Shown here piece by piece: positions 1 through 9,216 of a stretch of DNA of 64,000 nucleotides. Position 1 is the first letter of the stretch; each line of letters starts with the position of its first letter. The position numbers and the translations under genes were made by a program. Source of the DNA: Alphaproteobacteria bacterium (GTDB lineage Bacteria > Pseudomonadota > Alphaproteobacteria > Micropepsales > Micropepsaceae); the NCBI GenBank assembly GCA_020852655.1, contig JADZAI010000076.1, positions 1-64,000 of the forward strand. The letters run 5' to 3'. Below the pieces are notes generated by a model. The model saw only the letters and a list, made by a program, of their open reading frames with translations. It searched no databases and had not been told where the DNA came from.

Positions 1-395
1 ACGGCACGCAGCAGATCAATCAGGGCCAGATGGACCGCTGGTCTATCGTGACGACGCTGAATTATCTGGCGCACGACAAGGAAGTCGACATCGTCCTGGC
101 CAAGACCAAGGCGTACCAGACGCCCGAGGGCAAGAAGAAGATCGCCGCCATGGTGCGCGTCGCCGACCTCACCCGTTCGGCCTTCATCAACGGCGACATC
201 TCGACCGTGATGAGCCCGCGCACCGTGCTGACCTGGGCCGAGAACGCCCAGATCTTCGGCGACATCGGCTTCGCCTTCCGCGTGACGTTCCTGAACAAGT
301 GCGACGAACTCGAGCGCGCCACGGTCGCCGAGTTCTACCAGCGCTGCTTCGGCGAGGAGCTGCCCGAAAGCGCCGCAAAGGTGCTGGTGGCTTAG
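1..395 (+). CDS. cobS: Cobaltochelatase subunit CobS, C-terminal part
   Basis: Only the last 130 codons are in the window; the reading frame is already open at base 3 and ends at TAG 393-395. CobS is the MoxR-like AAA+ ATPase that, with CobT, drives CobN to insert cobalt into hydrogenobyrinate a,c-diamide in aerobic B12 synthesis. The visible part is the helical lid: the stretch [20 protein letters not shown] is typical of CobS, and [20 protein letters not shown] is the usual C-terminal block. Its partner cobT lies downstream at 2994 rather than directly adjacent, because three unrelated genes lie between them. Identification is secure; the start lies outside the window. Confidence 0.95.
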   Translation, partial: GTQQINQGQMDRWSIVTTLNYLAHDKEVDIVLAKTKAYQTPEGKKKIAAMVRVADLTRSAFINGDISTVMSPRTVLTWAENAQIFGDIGFAFRVTFLNKCDELERATVAEFYQRCFGEELPESAAKVLVA

Positions 396-424
396 TCTTT
401 CCGCGCCTTCCCGTCCTCTCATAG

Positions 425-445
425 GCGCAAGATTTCATCTTGCGC
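425..445 (+). terminator. Perfect hairpin between cobS and the DUF488 gene
   Basis: A 9-bp perfect stem, GCGCAAGAT / ATCTTGCGC, closes a 3-nt loop (TTC). It starts 29 nt after the cobS stop and ends next to the purine-rich ribosome binding site (GAGGGGAG) of the gene starting at 453. There is no U-tract, so it may be a weak or Rho-assisted terminator, or a hairpin that influences access to that ribosome site. The structure is seen directly; the role is inferred. Confidence 0.5.
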
Positions 446-452
446 GAGGGGA

Positions 453-851
453 GTGTCAGAGATGATCCGCACGAAGAACGTCCATGATCCTATCGACCGT
501 AAGAAGGACGGCCTGAGGATTTTGGCGACCCGCAGTTTGGGTATGTATCTGAAGTCGTCACGGTACGACGTCTGGATGGCCAATTTGGGTCCAACTGACA
601 CCCTAAGAAAGTCGCTCGCGGCGGGGACAATATCGTGGGGAGCGTTCGCGCGCGCCTATCGTGCCGAGTTGAAGGAAAGCGACACGATCGACCGGCGTAA
701 CGGAAAGATCAAAAACCAAGGACAGAAGTTCACCCTCCGTCTGTTGAAAGAACTCGGCCGCAAGGGGCCGGTTACTCTCATGTGCCATTGCGAAGACGAG
801 GACCGCTGTCATCGCAGTGTCCTGAAGAAGGTACTCGCCGGCAAGGTTTGA
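453..851 (+). CDS. DUF488 family protein (YeaO-like), CxC/CHR variant
   Basis: 132 residues from a GTG start 5' of an in-frame ATG at 462; the GAGGGGAG site supports either. The layout follows the YeaO-like DUF488 family: an N-terminal MIRTKNVHDP block, a W–LGP–LRK segment, FARAYRAEL in the middle, and a C-terminal strand ending VTLMCHC. It differs from the usual YeaO pattern by having C111-x-C113 and C119-H120-R121 near the C-terminus, a cluster shared with other DUF488 proteins and possibly metal- or nucleic-acid-binding. Biochemical function is unknown. Codon use is visibly less GC-rich than in its neighbours (many A/T third positions), which suggests transfer into the cobS–cobT interval. 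It converges with the next gene. Confidence 0.8.
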   Translation: MSEMIRTKNVHDPIDRKKDGLRILATRSLGMYLKSSRYDVWMANLGPTDTLRKSLAAGTISWGAFARAYRAELKESDTIDRRNGKIKNQGQKFTLRLLKELGRKGPVTLMCHCEDEDRCHRSVLKKVLAGKV

Positions 852-863
852 ACGCGCAGCCGC

Positions 864-1310
864 TTAACCGGCGCGCGCATCTTCTTCCAGCGTCGCTTTC
901 AGGGCGGCGACGCCAAGGTCCATCTGCTCGCTGATATAGGCGCCGATCTCCGCCGGCACGACATGCGTGGTCCACACGAAGCGGGTCGTGCCGTCGGCAT
1001 TGGCGCTGACTTCGGCGGAAGCGCGGTGCCAGCGCATCTGGGCGCCTGGGATCGTGTAGACGAGGCGGCGGCCGGCGTCGTCCCACTCGACCAGCTCCTC
1101 GCGGGCGACCGAACCATTCGCGAAGGTCACGATGCGCGCGGTGCCTTCGAGGCGGCATTCCGTCACGAAGCCGCGCACCAGGCGCGTCGTCAGCGCGCCG
1201 AAATCGCGCAGCGCCGACCAGACGAATTCGACGGGCGCGTCGACGGTGAAGTCCTTGCGGACGGCGATGGCGTTTTCCGGAATGGGTGTCGTGGCGGTGA
1301 TCGTGGGCAT
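864..1310 (-). CDS. SRPBCC (START/Bet v1-like) family protein
   Basis: 148 residues. The start FTVDAPVEFVWSALRDFGAL and the later stretch REELVEWDDAGRRLVYTI are characteristic of polyketide cyclase/dehydrase-type SRPBCC proteins, which form a single hydrophobic-pocket domain that binds lipids or aromatic ligands. The length is typical and there is no signal peptide, so it is probably cytoplasmic. A good ribosome site (AAGGAGAG) precedes the ATG on the minus strand. No ligand can be assigned. It converges with the DUF488 gene (12 bp between stops) and lies 71 bp from the 3' end of the permease gene, transcribed in the same direction and possibly with it. Confidence 0.8.
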   Translation of the reverse strand: MPTITATTPIPENAIAVRKDFTVDAPVEFVWSALRDFGALTTRLVRGFVTECRLEGTARIVTFANGSVAREELVEWDDAGRRLVYTIPGAQMRWHRASAEVSANADGTTRFVWTTHVVPAEIGAYISEQMDLGVAALKATLEEDARAG

Positions 1311-1381
1311 CGGTCTCTCCTTGCGGTGCGGGAGAACGATGCTTGCCGGTCAGCCTCCGGTCTGGCCGTTTTCGGACGAGG

Positions 1382-2848
1382 TCATCTCTGCCGCTCGGCC
1401 AAGGTGCGCAGGCGCGAATGATGGCGCCCGTAGAAGGCGTAGATGGCAAGGCCGATGCCCAACCAGATGATGAGACGCAGCCACGTATCGAGCGGCAGAA
1501 AATACATGAGCCCCAGGCAACACAGGATGCCGAGTATCGGCACCACCGGAACGCCGGGCACCCGGAAGGGACGAAACCGGTCGGCATCGCTTTTGCGGAG
1601 ATAGATGACCGCGCCGCAGACCAGCATGAACGCGAAGAGCGTGCCGATGCTGACCAGTTCGCCCAGGATGTCGAGCGGCGCCAGCGCGGCGGCGATCGCG
1701 ACGAACGCGCCGATGACGATCTGACTCAGCCACGGCGTTCTCCAGGACGGATGAATATGCGCAAACAGGGGCGGGAGCAGGCCGTCATGCGACATCGTGT
1801 AGAAGATGCGCGTCTGACCGTAGAGCGAGACAAGGATGACGGTCGTCAGCCCGGCCAGCACGCCGATATCGATAATGAACGATATCCAAGGCAAGCCGAG
1901 GACATCGACGGCGAGGCCGATCGGCGCGGCGACGTTGAGCTGGGTATACGAAACGAGCCCCGTCATCACAGCCGAGACGGCCACATAGAGCAGCGTGCAG
2001 ATCGCCAGCGACCCGAGAATGCCAATCGGCATGTCTCGCTGGGGATTTCGGGCCTCTTGAGCAGCGGTCGAAACCGCGTCGAAGCCGATGAAGGCGAAGA
2101 ACACGACGGACGCGCCACGCAACACGCCGGTCAACCCGAACTCTCCGAAATTGCCGTGGTTCTCCGGAATGAGCGGACTCCAGTTGGCAGTATCGATCGC
2201 GCCGACGCCGAGGGCGATGAACAGGAGTACGACGGCCAGCTTCACGCCGACCATGATGGTGTTGGTACGCGCCGATTCCCTGGTGCCCATGACCAGGAGC
2301 GCGGTGATGATGACGACAATCAGCGCCGCGGGCAGGTTGAGGATGCCGTGAACGATCGTGCCGTCGGCCAGCGTCACCGGGTCGTCGAACGGCGCCATCG
2401 TCCAGGCGTGCGGCACGCCGATCCCGGCGCGGGCAAGCAACCGCACCAGATACGCCGACCAGCCCACGGCCACCGTCGAGGCGGCGACGGCATATTCGAG
2501 CACCAGATCCCAGCCGATGATCCACGCGAACAGCTCGCCGAGCGTGGCATAGGTGTAGGTATAGCTGCTGCCCGAGACCGGAATGAGCGCGGCCAGTTCA
2601 GCGTAGCACAGGCCGACGAAGGCGCAGGCAATGCCGCAGATGACGAAGGAGATCATGATCCCGGGCCCGGCATATTGCGCCGCGGCGGTGCCGGTCAGGA
2701 CGAAGATGCCCGCCCCGATGATCGCGCCGATGCCCATGGCCGTGATCGAAACCGGCCCCAGGGCCTTGTGCAGCCCCACACCCTCCGCTTCGCCGCTGGC
2801 GCGGATGTCATCGACGGACTTGCGGGCGAACAGCGGTGAGCGCGCCAT
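1382..2848 (-). CDS. APC-superfamily amino acid permease
   Basis: 488 residues from ATG 2848, which has GGAG about nine bases upstream; an in-frame extension to 2962 exists but reads through non-conserved sequence. About 12 hydrophobic membrane segments are visible. The first carries the APC signature GIGAIIGAGIFVLTG, preceded by GLHKALGP, the pattern of the cationic amino acid transporter-like (YfnA/CAT) branch. It is predicted to import amino acids by proton symport in the inner membrane. Substrate specificity is not readable. It lies between cobS and cobT on the opposite strand, so it is not part of their operon. Confidence 0.9.
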   Translation of the reverse strand: MARSPLFARKSVDDIRASGEAEGVGLHKALGPVSITAMGIGAIIGAGIFVLTGTAAAQYAGPGIMISFVICGIACAFVGLCYAELAALIPVSGSSYTYTYATLGELFAWIIGWDLVLEYAVAASTVAVGWSAYLVRLLARAGIGVPHAWTMAPFDDPVTLADGTIVHGILNLPAALIVVIITALLVMGTRESARTNTIMVGVKLAVVLLFIALGVGAIDTANWSPLIPENHGNFGEFGLTGVLRGASVVFFAFIGFDAVSTAAQEARNPQRDMPIGILGSLAICTLLYVAVSAVMTGLVSYTQLNVAAPIGLAVDVLGLPWISFIIDIGVLAGLTTVILVSLYGQTRIFYTMSHDGLLPPLFAHIHPSWRTPWLSQIVIGAFVAIAAALAPLDILGELVSIGTLFAFMLVCGAVIYLRKSDADRFRPFRVPGVPVVPILGILCCLGLMYFLPLDTWLRLIIWLGIGLAIYAFYGRHHSRLRTLAERQR

Positions 2849-2993
2849 TGACGACTCCAGGCGGTTGTCGGCCACGAAGCTAGACCGCCCCATGTCGGCG
2901 TCAACGTCTTGACGTAGGGTCTGCGCTGGACCCGCCGGCCTGCCCCGCCGCCCCCATGACACCGGTCCGCTGCCCGGCTACAAAACCAGCGTC

Positions 2994-4931
2994 ATGAAAT
3001 CGGAATCCCAGATCGAACGGTTCAAGCGGGCGGTCGCGCAGACGACGCGGTCGATCGCTGCCGAGCCGGAACTCACCGTCACCTTCGGCACCGAGCCGCC
3101 GGCCCTGAAGGGCATCCGGGCCCGCCTGCCCGTCCCGGCCCGCGACCTGCCGGCCCAGGACGTCGCCATCGTGCGCGGCCAGGCCGACGCCTTCGGCCTG
3201 AAGCTCGCCTTCCACGACGAGAAGACGCACCAGCAATTCGCGCCGACCGGCCCGAACGCGCGGATGATCTTCGACGCGGTCGAGACGGCGCGGGTCGAGG
3301 CGATCGGCGCCAACGCCATGGACGGCATGGGCGCCAATCTCGCCGCGGTGCTGGAGAGCAAATATGCCGGCAAGGGCTACGCCAAGGTGCGCGAGCGCGC
3401 CGACGCGCCGCTGCCCGACGCGCTGGCCCTGCTGATCCGCGAGAAGCTGACCGGCCGCCCGATTCCCAAGTCCGCCGAACGCATCGTCGATCTCTGGCGC
3501 CCGTTCATCGAGGAGCGCGCCGCCGCCGACATCGCGCGCCTCACCGGGCAGGAGCACGACCAGGAAATCTTCTCGAAGATCGTCCGCACCGTCCTGCGCG
3601 ACCTCGACCTCGGCGACGAGCTCGGCGACAACGAGAGCGACGAGAACCAGGACAGCGAGAACGAGACCACCGAGGAGCAGCAGCAACAGCAGCAGGACTC
3701 CAGCGATTCGGAAGAGCCGCAGGGTTCGTCCTCCGAGGAGGTCGAATTCCAAGAAGGGACGCCGGAAGATTCCGAGCAGCAGATGGTCGAGGTCGATGCC
3801 GACCAGCAGCCCTCGGACGACGAGTCGGACGCGCCGGAGGACGGGACGCAGCCGATGCGGCCCAACCAGAACACCCCGGACCGCCCGAACGAACCGCTCT
3901 ACAAGATCTATTCGACCGCCCATGACGAAGTGATCGGCGCCGACGACCTCTGCGACAGCGATGAGCTGACACGCCTGAGAGCCTATCTCGACCAGCAGCT
4001 CTCGGCGATGCAGGGCGTCGTCTCGCGCCTCGCCAACCGGCTCCAGCGCCGGCTGATGGCGAAGCAGCAGCGCAACTGGGAGTTCGACCTGGAGGAAGGC
4101 ATCCTCGATGCCGCGCGCCTGACGCGGGTCATCATCGATCCGACCAATCCGCTGTCCTACAAGGTCGAGAAGGACATGAAGTTCCGCGACACGGTCGTGA
4201 CGCTGCTGCTCGACAATTCGGGTTCGATGCGCGGCCGGCCGATCACCGTCGCGGCGATGTGCGCCGACATCCTCGCCCGCACGCTGGAACGCTGCAATGT
4301 GAAGGTCGAAATCCTCGGCTTCACGACCAAGGCGTGGAAGGGCGGCCAGGCGCGCGAGAAGTGGATCCAGGACGGCAAGCCGGGCCAGCCGGGCCGCCTG
4401 AACGATCTGCGTCACATCATCTACAAGGGCGCCGACTCGCCGTGGCGGCGCGCCCGCCGTTCGCTGGGGCTGATGATGCGCGAGGGCCTGCTGAAGGAGA
4501 ATATCGACGGCGAGGCGCTCATCTGGGCGCATAACCGCCTGCTCGCGCGCCAGGAGCAGCGGCGCATCCTCATGGTGATCTCGGACGGCGCGCCGGTCGA
4601 CGATTCCACCCTGTCGGTGAACGCCGGCAACTATCTGGAGCGCCACCTGCGCACGGTGATCGAGGAGATCGAGACCAAGTCGCCGGTCGAACTGCTCGCC
4701 ATCGGCATCGGCCATGACGTGACGCGCTACTACCGCCGCGCCGTGACGATCGTCGACGCAGAGCAGCTCGGCGGCGCTATGACCGAGAAGCTCGCCGAAC
4801 TGTTCGAGGAGGAAGGGCCGCGCAAGCGTCCCGAACCCGCGAACGATACCGGCCCCTCGGCCTTGCGCTCCGCGACGCGTCCCGGCCTCGCCAAGACCAG
4901 CCTCCAGGCCGTGCGCGCAAGCGTCAGCTAG
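2994..4931 (+). CDS. cobT: Cobaltochelatase subunit CobT
   Basis: 645 residues, the usual CobT length. The N-terminal helical domain (about 1-200) is followed by a long acidic, Gln/Glu/Asp-rich linker (about 205-300, including a run of seven Gln) and a C-terminal von Willebrand A domain. The MIDAS motif DNSGS occupies residues 407-411. CobT pairs with the AAA+ ring of CobS to form the chaperone complex that powers CobN during aerobic cobalt insertion. The ATG is preceded by ordinary intergenic sequence without a strong Shine-Dalgarno. cobT is separated from cobS by about 2.6 kb and must have its own promoter, since an opposite-strand permease ends the upstream unit. Confidence 0.95.
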   Translation: MKSESQIERFKRAVAQTTRSIAAEPELTVTFGTEPPALKGIRARLPVPARDLPAQDVAIVRGQADAFGLKLAFHDEKTHQQFAPTGPNARMIFDAVETARVEAIGANAMDGMGANLAAVLESKYAGKGYAKVRERADAPLPDALALLIREKLTGRPIPKSAERIVDLWRPFIEERAAADIARLTGQEHDQEIFSKIVRTVLRDLDLGDELGDNESDENQDSENETTEEQQQQQQDSSDSEEPQGSSSEEVEFQEGTPEDSEQQMVEVDADQQPSDDESDAPEDGTQPMRPNQNTPDRPNEPLYKIYSTAHDEVIGADDLCDSDELTRLRAYLDQQLSAMQGVVSRLANRLQRRLMAKQQRNWEFDLEEGILDAARLTRVIIDPTNPLSYKVEKDMKFRDTVVTLLLDNSGSMRGRPITVAAMCADILARTLERCNVKVEILGFTTKAWKGGQAREKWIQDGKPGQPGRLNDLRHIIYKGADSPWRRARRSLGLMMREGLLKENIDGEALIWAHNRLLARQEQRRILMVISDGAPVDDSTLSVNAGNYLERHLRTVIEEIETKSPVELLAIGIGHDVTRYYRRAVTIVDAEQLGGAMTEKLAELFEEEGPRKRPEPANDTGPSALRSATRPGLAKTSLQAVRASVS

Positions 4932-4956
4932 AACCGCCTCACCCGGACCGAGGGCC

Positions 4957-5988
4957 ATGTCGAAACGCACCGCCATCGCCATCGCCGTCGTGTTGGCCGG
5001 CTGCACCCAGGCCGAGACGCCCGCGCCGCCAGTGCAGGAAGCGGTACCGGGCGTCTCGGTTGCCGTCGGTGTGATGGCGGTCGAACTGCGTTCCGCCGAT
5101 CCGAAGGACCTCCGCCTCGGCAGCCTGCTCTATCGCGGCGGCATCTCGATCGTGCCTTCCGACCACGGCGACGTCTTCGGCGGCATCTCGGGCTTCAGGA
5201 TCAGCCCGGACGGCACACGCTTCGTCTCGATCAGCGACCAGGGCCACTGGATCACCGGCAGCATCACCTATGCCGCCGATGGCGATCTGGCGGGCGTCGC
5301 CGATATTCGCGCGGCGCCTATCCTCGACGCCGACGGCAATCCGCTGGAAGGCAAGACCGAAGGTGACAGCGAAAGCCTCGCCTTCGCCGATCCCCATGAC
5401 CTCAAGGGCGACGCTTTCGTTGCGTTCGAGCGCGACCATCGCATCCTGCGTTTCGACTTCGCGAAGGATGGCGTCGCGGCGCGCGGAACGCCGCTGACGA
5501 CGCCCGATGCCGTCAAGTCGCTGGGCGGCAATGAGGGCCTTGAGGCCCTGGCCGCTCTCGCGGATGGCGGCCTCGTCGCGATCGCCGAGCAGGGGCCGGA
5601 GAGCGACGACGCCGACAGTCCGGCATGGCGCCGCGATGCGTCGGGAGCATGGTCGAGCTTCACCGTGAAGCGCGTCGTGCCCTATGCGATGACCGACGCG
5701 ACGCTGCTGCCCGACGGCCGCCTGCTGACACTGGAGCGCCGCTTCTCGCCGATGACCGGCCCCGGCGCCGAACTGCGCGTGTTCGATGTCGCCGCGCTGA
5801 AGCAAGGCGCTCTCGTCGACGGCAAGCTGATCGCCACGCTGTTCGGCGGCGTCACCGTCGACAACATGGAAGGCCTCGCGGCGCGCCGTACCGAAGACGG
5901 CAGGACGCTGATCTACATCGTCTCCGACGACAACTTCCAGCGCCCGCTCCAGCGCACGCTCATCATGATGTTCGAACTGGCGGAATAG
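4957..5988 (+). CDS. Phytase-esterase-like (PF13449) lipoprotein
   Basis: 343 residues. The N-terminus has a lipobox (VLAGC, Cys at residue 15), so the mature protein is probably lipid-anchored in the envelope. The body is a single β-propeller-like 'esterase-like activity of phytase' domain: GGISGFRISPDGTRFVSISD near residue 75, the GDSESLAF block, GGNEGLEAL in the middle and a C-terminal DNMEGLA / IYIVSDDNF. Family members are mostly uncharacterised calcium-binding propellers. The gene starts 25 bp after cobT and may be co-transcribed, but there is no functional link to B12. Confidence 0.85.
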   Translation: MSKRTAIAIAVVLAGCTQAETPAPPVQEAVPGVSVAVGVMAVELRSADPKDLRLGSLLYRGGISIVPSDHGDVFGGISGFRISPDGTRFVSISDQGHWITGSITYAADGDLAGVADIRAAPILDADGNPLEGKTEGDSESLAFADPHDLKGDAFVAFERDHRILRFDFAKDGVAARGTPLTTPDAVKSLGGNEGLEALAALADGGLVAIAEQGPESDDADSPAWRRDASGAWSSFTVKRVVPYAMTDATLLPDGRLLTLERRFSPMTGPGAELRVFDVAALKQGALVDGKLIATLFGGVTVDNMEGLAARRTEDGRTLIYIVSDDNFQRPLQRTLIMMFELAE

Positions 5989-6010
5989 CCCGCTGCCCCG
6001 GCCGCCGGCT

Positions 6011-6649
6011 TCAATACACGTAAGGAATGAGCCGATAGGGCACCTGCGCCATGAAGGCGCGATAGGCCGGGTCGTCCTTCAGCAGCCGCTCCTCGGCTTC
6101 GATGCGGGCGATCTGCACGGCTGTCAGCACGGCGTACAGCGTGAAGTTCCATAGATTGGGGCCGGCCAGCAGGAACCCGACATGGGTCAGGGCATAGCCG
6201 GCATACATCGGGTGCCGGATGAAGCCATAGGGTCCGCCGATCCGCACGCCGCGATTGGCGGCCACGACGCCGAAGCTGCGGCGCAGCGTCAGCTTCGCCG
6301 ACAGATGCAGGCAGAAGCCGAAGGTCATCAGAGCGACGCAGAACGACTCCGCCGCGAGGGGATGGCCCTGGTCGGGCTCGACCAGCAGCGGCAACAGCGT
6401 GCCGGCACAGGCGAGAGCCCAGTCCTGGCCGCGCATCGACATCGCCTGCGTCCGGCGGCGTATCAGGATGAAGAACGCCATCGCCGCCTCTGAGGCGAGC
6501 AGGACGATGTTCGAATAGTCGCCCGTCGCGACGGCCGTCATCACGGTGCGATAGGACAAGGCGGCGAGCAGGGCGGTAACCGCCACGCGCTCCACGACAT
6601 CGTAGTCGACCCAGACCGCGGACCGCTCGAGGATGCCTGCTGCCGCCAT
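6011..6649 (-). CDS. Isoprenylcysteine carboxyl methyltransferase-like membrane protein
   Basis: 212 residues with several membrane segments. The C-terminal half carries the ICMT/phospholipid methyltransferase signature GPYGFIRHPMYAGYAL followed by the EAEERLL element, which together form the S-adenosylmethionine-binding site in this family (ICMT, NnrU, Mam A-like). The bacterial substrates are mostly unknown: small molecules, isoprenoid-like or lipid acceptors. It converges with the upstream lipoprotein gene (22 bp between stops). Start chosen at ATG 6649; the first 20 residues are poorly conserved in appearance so the start is approximate. Confidence 0.82.
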   Translation of the reverse strand: MAAAGILERSAVWVDYDVVERVAVTALLAALSYRTVMTAVATGDYSNIVLLASEAAMAFFILIRRRTQAMSMRGQDWALACAGTLLPLLVEPDQGHPLAAESFCVALMTFGFCLHLSAKLTLRRSFGVVAANRGVRIGGPYGFIRHPMYAGYALTHVGFLLAGPNLWNFTLYAVLTAVQIARIEAEERLLKDDPAYRAFMAQVPYRLIPYVY

Positions 6650-6750
6650 GATGCCTTCCGATTTACGGCAGCATCCCGATAGCGCGGGCCTGCTTGGTTC
6701 CGCGCTAACAAACAGGGTTAGCCCGCGTTAATCCGCGTTGCCCAAATGCA

Positions 6751-6780
6751 AAAGGCCCCGCCGTTCCCGGCGGGGCCTTT
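6751..6780 (-). terminator. Rho-independent terminator of rpmB
   Basis: A perfect 13-bp stem (AAAGGCCCCGCCG paired with CGGCGGGGCCTTT) with a 4-nt loop lies 20 bp beyond the rpmB stop. On the minus strand it is followed by a short T run (CCTTTTGC). It is the strongest terminator-like structure in the window and isolates rpmB from the ICMT-like gene downstream. Confidence 0.88.
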
Positions 6781-6800
6781 CATAACCTTCAGGCGCTGCT

Positions 6801-7106
6801 TCAGGCTGCGGCGGCGGCCGGGGCTGCCTTCTTCGCCTTGGCGACGTCGCGCTTGATGCGCTTCGCCATCGGCGAGAGGTCGGCTTCGCGGGCCTTGGTC
6901 AGGAAAGCGTCAAGGCCGCCGACGTGATCGAGCGAGCGTAGCGCGTTCGCCGAAATCTTCAGCTTGAACGATTTGCCGAGCACGTCCGACGGAACCGAAA
7001 CCTCGACGAGGTTCGGCATGAAGCGGCGCTTCGTCTTGTTGTTGGCGTGGCTCACATTGTGGCCGACCTGGACATCCTTGCCGGTCAGTTCGCAGCGGCG
7101 GGCCAT
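6801..7106 (-). CDS. rpmB: 50S ribosomal protein L28
   Basis: 101 residues from ATG 7106, preceded by GAGGAT. The N-terminus [20 protein letters not shown] and the next block [12 protein letters not shown] are diagnostic of bacterial L28. The C-terminal tail is Lys/Ala-rich ([12 protein letters not shown]), as in alphaproteobacterial forms. A longer in-frame reading to 7328 is not credible because it contains the promoter. The gene is monocistronic, with a promoter at 7191-7219 and a terminator at 6751-6780. Confidence 0.97.
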   Translation of the reverse strand: MARRCELTGKDVQVGHNVSHANNKTKRRFMPNLVEVSVPSDVLGKSFKLKISANALRSLDHVGGLDAFLTKAREADLSPMAKRIKRDVAKAKKAAPAAAAA

Positions 7107-7190
7107 GGCGGTATCCTCAACTCTTCCATTTCGCGCGATGACAAACAGGCCGCTGCGGTTCCCGCGCGGCCCGTCATCGAAGTCGCGCGG

Positions 7191-7219
7191 GGTGTATTGA
7201 AGCGGCCTTTGCCTGTCAA
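7191..7219 (-). promoter_or_regulatory. Sigma70-type promoter of rpmB
   Basis: On the minus strand TTGACA (7214-7219) is followed by a 17-nt spacer and TACACC (7191-7196). The -35 matches the housekeeping consensus and the spacing is ideal; the -10 is weak, as is common in GC-rich alphaproteobacteria. It would give a 5' leader of roughly 80 nt before the rpmB ATG. The -35 overlaps the stop codon of meaB. Confidence 0.6.
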
Positions 7220-8193
7220 GCTTTTCGGAAGAGCCGAAGGAGCTGCTGCGCGGCCTGCGGCGGGGGCAGCTTCCCGGTTGCAACATCGCGCTCAAGTGTC
7301 TGAGCTGCCTTGGAAATTTCCGGATCATCTGAGAAGGCCTGGAGCAGGCCGTCGCGCACGTCGGACCACATCCACGCCCGTGCCTGGTCGCGCCGCGCCG
7401 CCGCCAGCCCGGCCGGCCCGAGCGTCGCCTGGAACGCCTCCACCGCGGTCCAGACCTGCTCGATTCCGCGCGGCGCGAGGGCCGAAACCTGGAGCACGGG
7501 CACCGTCCAGCCGGGATGCTTGGGGCGCATCAGATGCAGGGCGGCCTGGAGATCCGCCGCCGACCGCCGGGCCGCCGGCAACAAATCGCCGTCCGCCTTG
7601 TTCACGATGACGATGTCGGCAAGTTCCATGATGCCGCGCTTGACGCCCTGGAGTTCGTCGCCGCCTCCCGGGGCATGAATCAGCGCAAAAAGGTCGGTCA
7701 TGTCGGCGACGGCGGTTTCCGACTGGCCGACGCCCACCGTCTCCACCAGCACCGTGTCGAAGCCGGCGGCCTCCACGGCGAGGATCGTCTCGCGCGTGCG
7801 CCGCGCGACACCGCCGAGTTCGCCGGACGAGGGCGAGGGCCGGATGAAGGCTGCCGGATTGCGCGAGAGCTGTTCCATGCGGGTCTTGTCGCCGAGGATC
7901 GAGCCCCCCGAGCGGCGCGACGAAGGATCGACCGCCAGCACCGCCACCCGCCGGCCGAGGCCTGTCAGATACTGGCCGAACGCCTCGATGAAGGTCGACT
8001 TGCCCGCGCCGGGCGTGCCCGACAGGCCGATGCGGATCGCCTTGCCCGTCGCCGGCAGGATGGTCGTGAGAAGGGCTTCCGCAGCCGCGCGATCCGCCGG
8101 CCGCGTGGACTCGATCAGCGTGATCGCCTTGGCCAGCGCGCGGCGGTCGCCGGCCAGCAGCCGCTCGGGCAGATCATGGGCTTGGCGGGTCAC
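7216..8193 (-). CDS. meaB: Methylmalonyl-CoA mutase-associated GTPase MeaB
   Basis: 325 residues from a GTG at 8193, which matches the usual MeaB length; an ATG at 8271 would add 26 residues unlike the family. The P-loop GTPGAGKST sits at residues 59-67, followed by [18 protein letters not shown], the ETVGVGQSE switch region and NKAD, all typical of the MeaB/ArgK G3E GTPases. MeaB is the chaperone that gates cofactor loading and rescues inactivated methylmalonyl-CoA mutase; the mutase itself is encoded at 19534-21672. The genes are not adjacent, in contrast to many genomes where they form an operon. Confidence 0.93.
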   Translation of the reverse strand: MTRQAHDLPERLLAGDRRALAKAITLIESTRPADRAAAEALLTTILPATGKAIRIGLSGTPGAGKSTFIEAFGQYLTGLGRRVAVLAVDPSSRRSGGSILGDKTRMEQLSRNPAAFIRPSPSSGELGGVARRTRETILAVEAAGFDTVLVETVGVGQSETAVADMTDLFALIHAPGGGDELQGVKRGIMELADIVIVNKADGDLLPAARRSAADLQAALHLMRPKHPGWTVPVLQVSALAPRGIEQVWTAVEAFQATLGPAGLAAARRDQARAWMWSDVRDGLLQAFSDDPEISKAAQTLERDVATGKLPPPQAAQQLLRLFRKA

Positions 8194-8346
8194 AGCGCTC
8201 TGGTTCCAGTCCCCGGATGACGGCGAATTCAGTGGCCCGCCCGGAACGGCCCCGCCACATTCACCGCGCATTCAGCCGCTATGCGACTGTTTGGCCTGTG
8301 TAGCGGCGAGCCATCCGGCGCTCAACGACGAGGACACGCAGACGCG

Positions 8347-9216
8347 ATGAAAAAATGGACGAATGCCGCTCTGGCGGCTGCGCTTGCCATTGCCGCTGCG
8401 GGAGCGGCCCCGGCTCCCATGCCGGAGCCGTCCGCCGTCCCGGCGCCGGACGCGGCGCCGACGACCATCGATGTCACCTATGACGTATCGTTGCTCGGCC
8501 TCTCGGTCGGTTCGATGAAGATGAAGCTGGACCTGGAAGACGGCCGCTACCGCGCCGAGGTCTATGTCCAGCCCGAGGGCCTTGCGGCGACCTTTGCGCC
8601 GAACACCATCAGTGCCGTCGCGACCGGGCGCGCCGAAGGCGGGCACGCGCTTCCGGACCAGTCCTGGGTGCGCCAAAGCAAATCCGACGGCGCTCGGATC
8701 GTGCAGATCACCTATGCGGGCGGCGAGATCGCCTCCATGAGCGTCGATCCGGCCTACAAGCCCTTCCCCTACGCTCCTTCGGAATCCGATCGCCGGGGCA
8801 CCACGGATGCATTGAGCGGACTCATCTCCATGCTTCTGATGCCGACGGTCGCCGACGCGTCCAACACCTGCGGCGACACGCTGCACATCTTCGACGGCAA
8901 GCGGCGTTACGACTTCATGCAGTGGTCCGGCGGCGCCCGAACGGTGGCCAAGGGCGCCGGCGGCTATCGCGGGCCGGCGATCTATTGCGTGGGGACCTAT
9001 CGGCGCATCGCCGGCTGGCGGCCCGATCGGATCAGCCCGGAATACGACACCAAGATCCACGGCTGGTATGCGCCGATCGGACCCTCCGGCGGCACACCGG
9101 TGGTGTTCCTGCCGGTGCGGCTCTGGGGGGAATCCAATGTCGGTGACGTCGTCGCCGTGCCGACATCCGTCGCCATCAACGGGCGTCCCTGGCAGGAATT
9201 CTTCAGCGGCGGCTAA
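8347..9216 (+). CDS. DUF3108 domain-containing exported protein
   Basis: 289 residues from ATG 8347 (GAGGA upstream). Residues 1-25 form a signal peptide, followed by an Ala/Pro-rich linker. The body reads as DUF3108: a β-rich domain starting at TIDVTYDVSLLGLSVGSMKM, typical of proteins thought to be periplasmic and related to outer-membrane or exopolysaccharide functions. No enzymatic residues are evident. It is divergent from meaB (153 bp between starts) and its stop overlaps the stop of the next, convergent gene. Confidence 0.8.
   Translation: MKKWTNAALAAALAIAAAGAAPAPMPEPSAVPAPDAAPTTIDVTYDVSLLGLSVGSMKMKLDLEDGRYRAEVYVQPEGLAATFAPNTISAVATGRAEGGHALPDQSWVRQSKSDGARIVQITYAGGEIASMSVDPAYKPFPYAPSESDRRGTTDALSGLISMLLMPTVADASNTCGDTLHIFDGKRRYDFMQWSGGARTVAKGAGGYRGPAIYCVGTYRRIAGWRPDRISPEYDTKIHGWYAPIGPSGGTPVVFLPVRLWGESNVGDVVAVPTSVAINGRPWQEFFSGG

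Noticed and set aside
1343..5006. Long antisense frames over the permease and cobT
   Set aside because: The opposite frames encode a permease with all its membrane helices and a full CobT. The antisense translations look random and Arg-rich.
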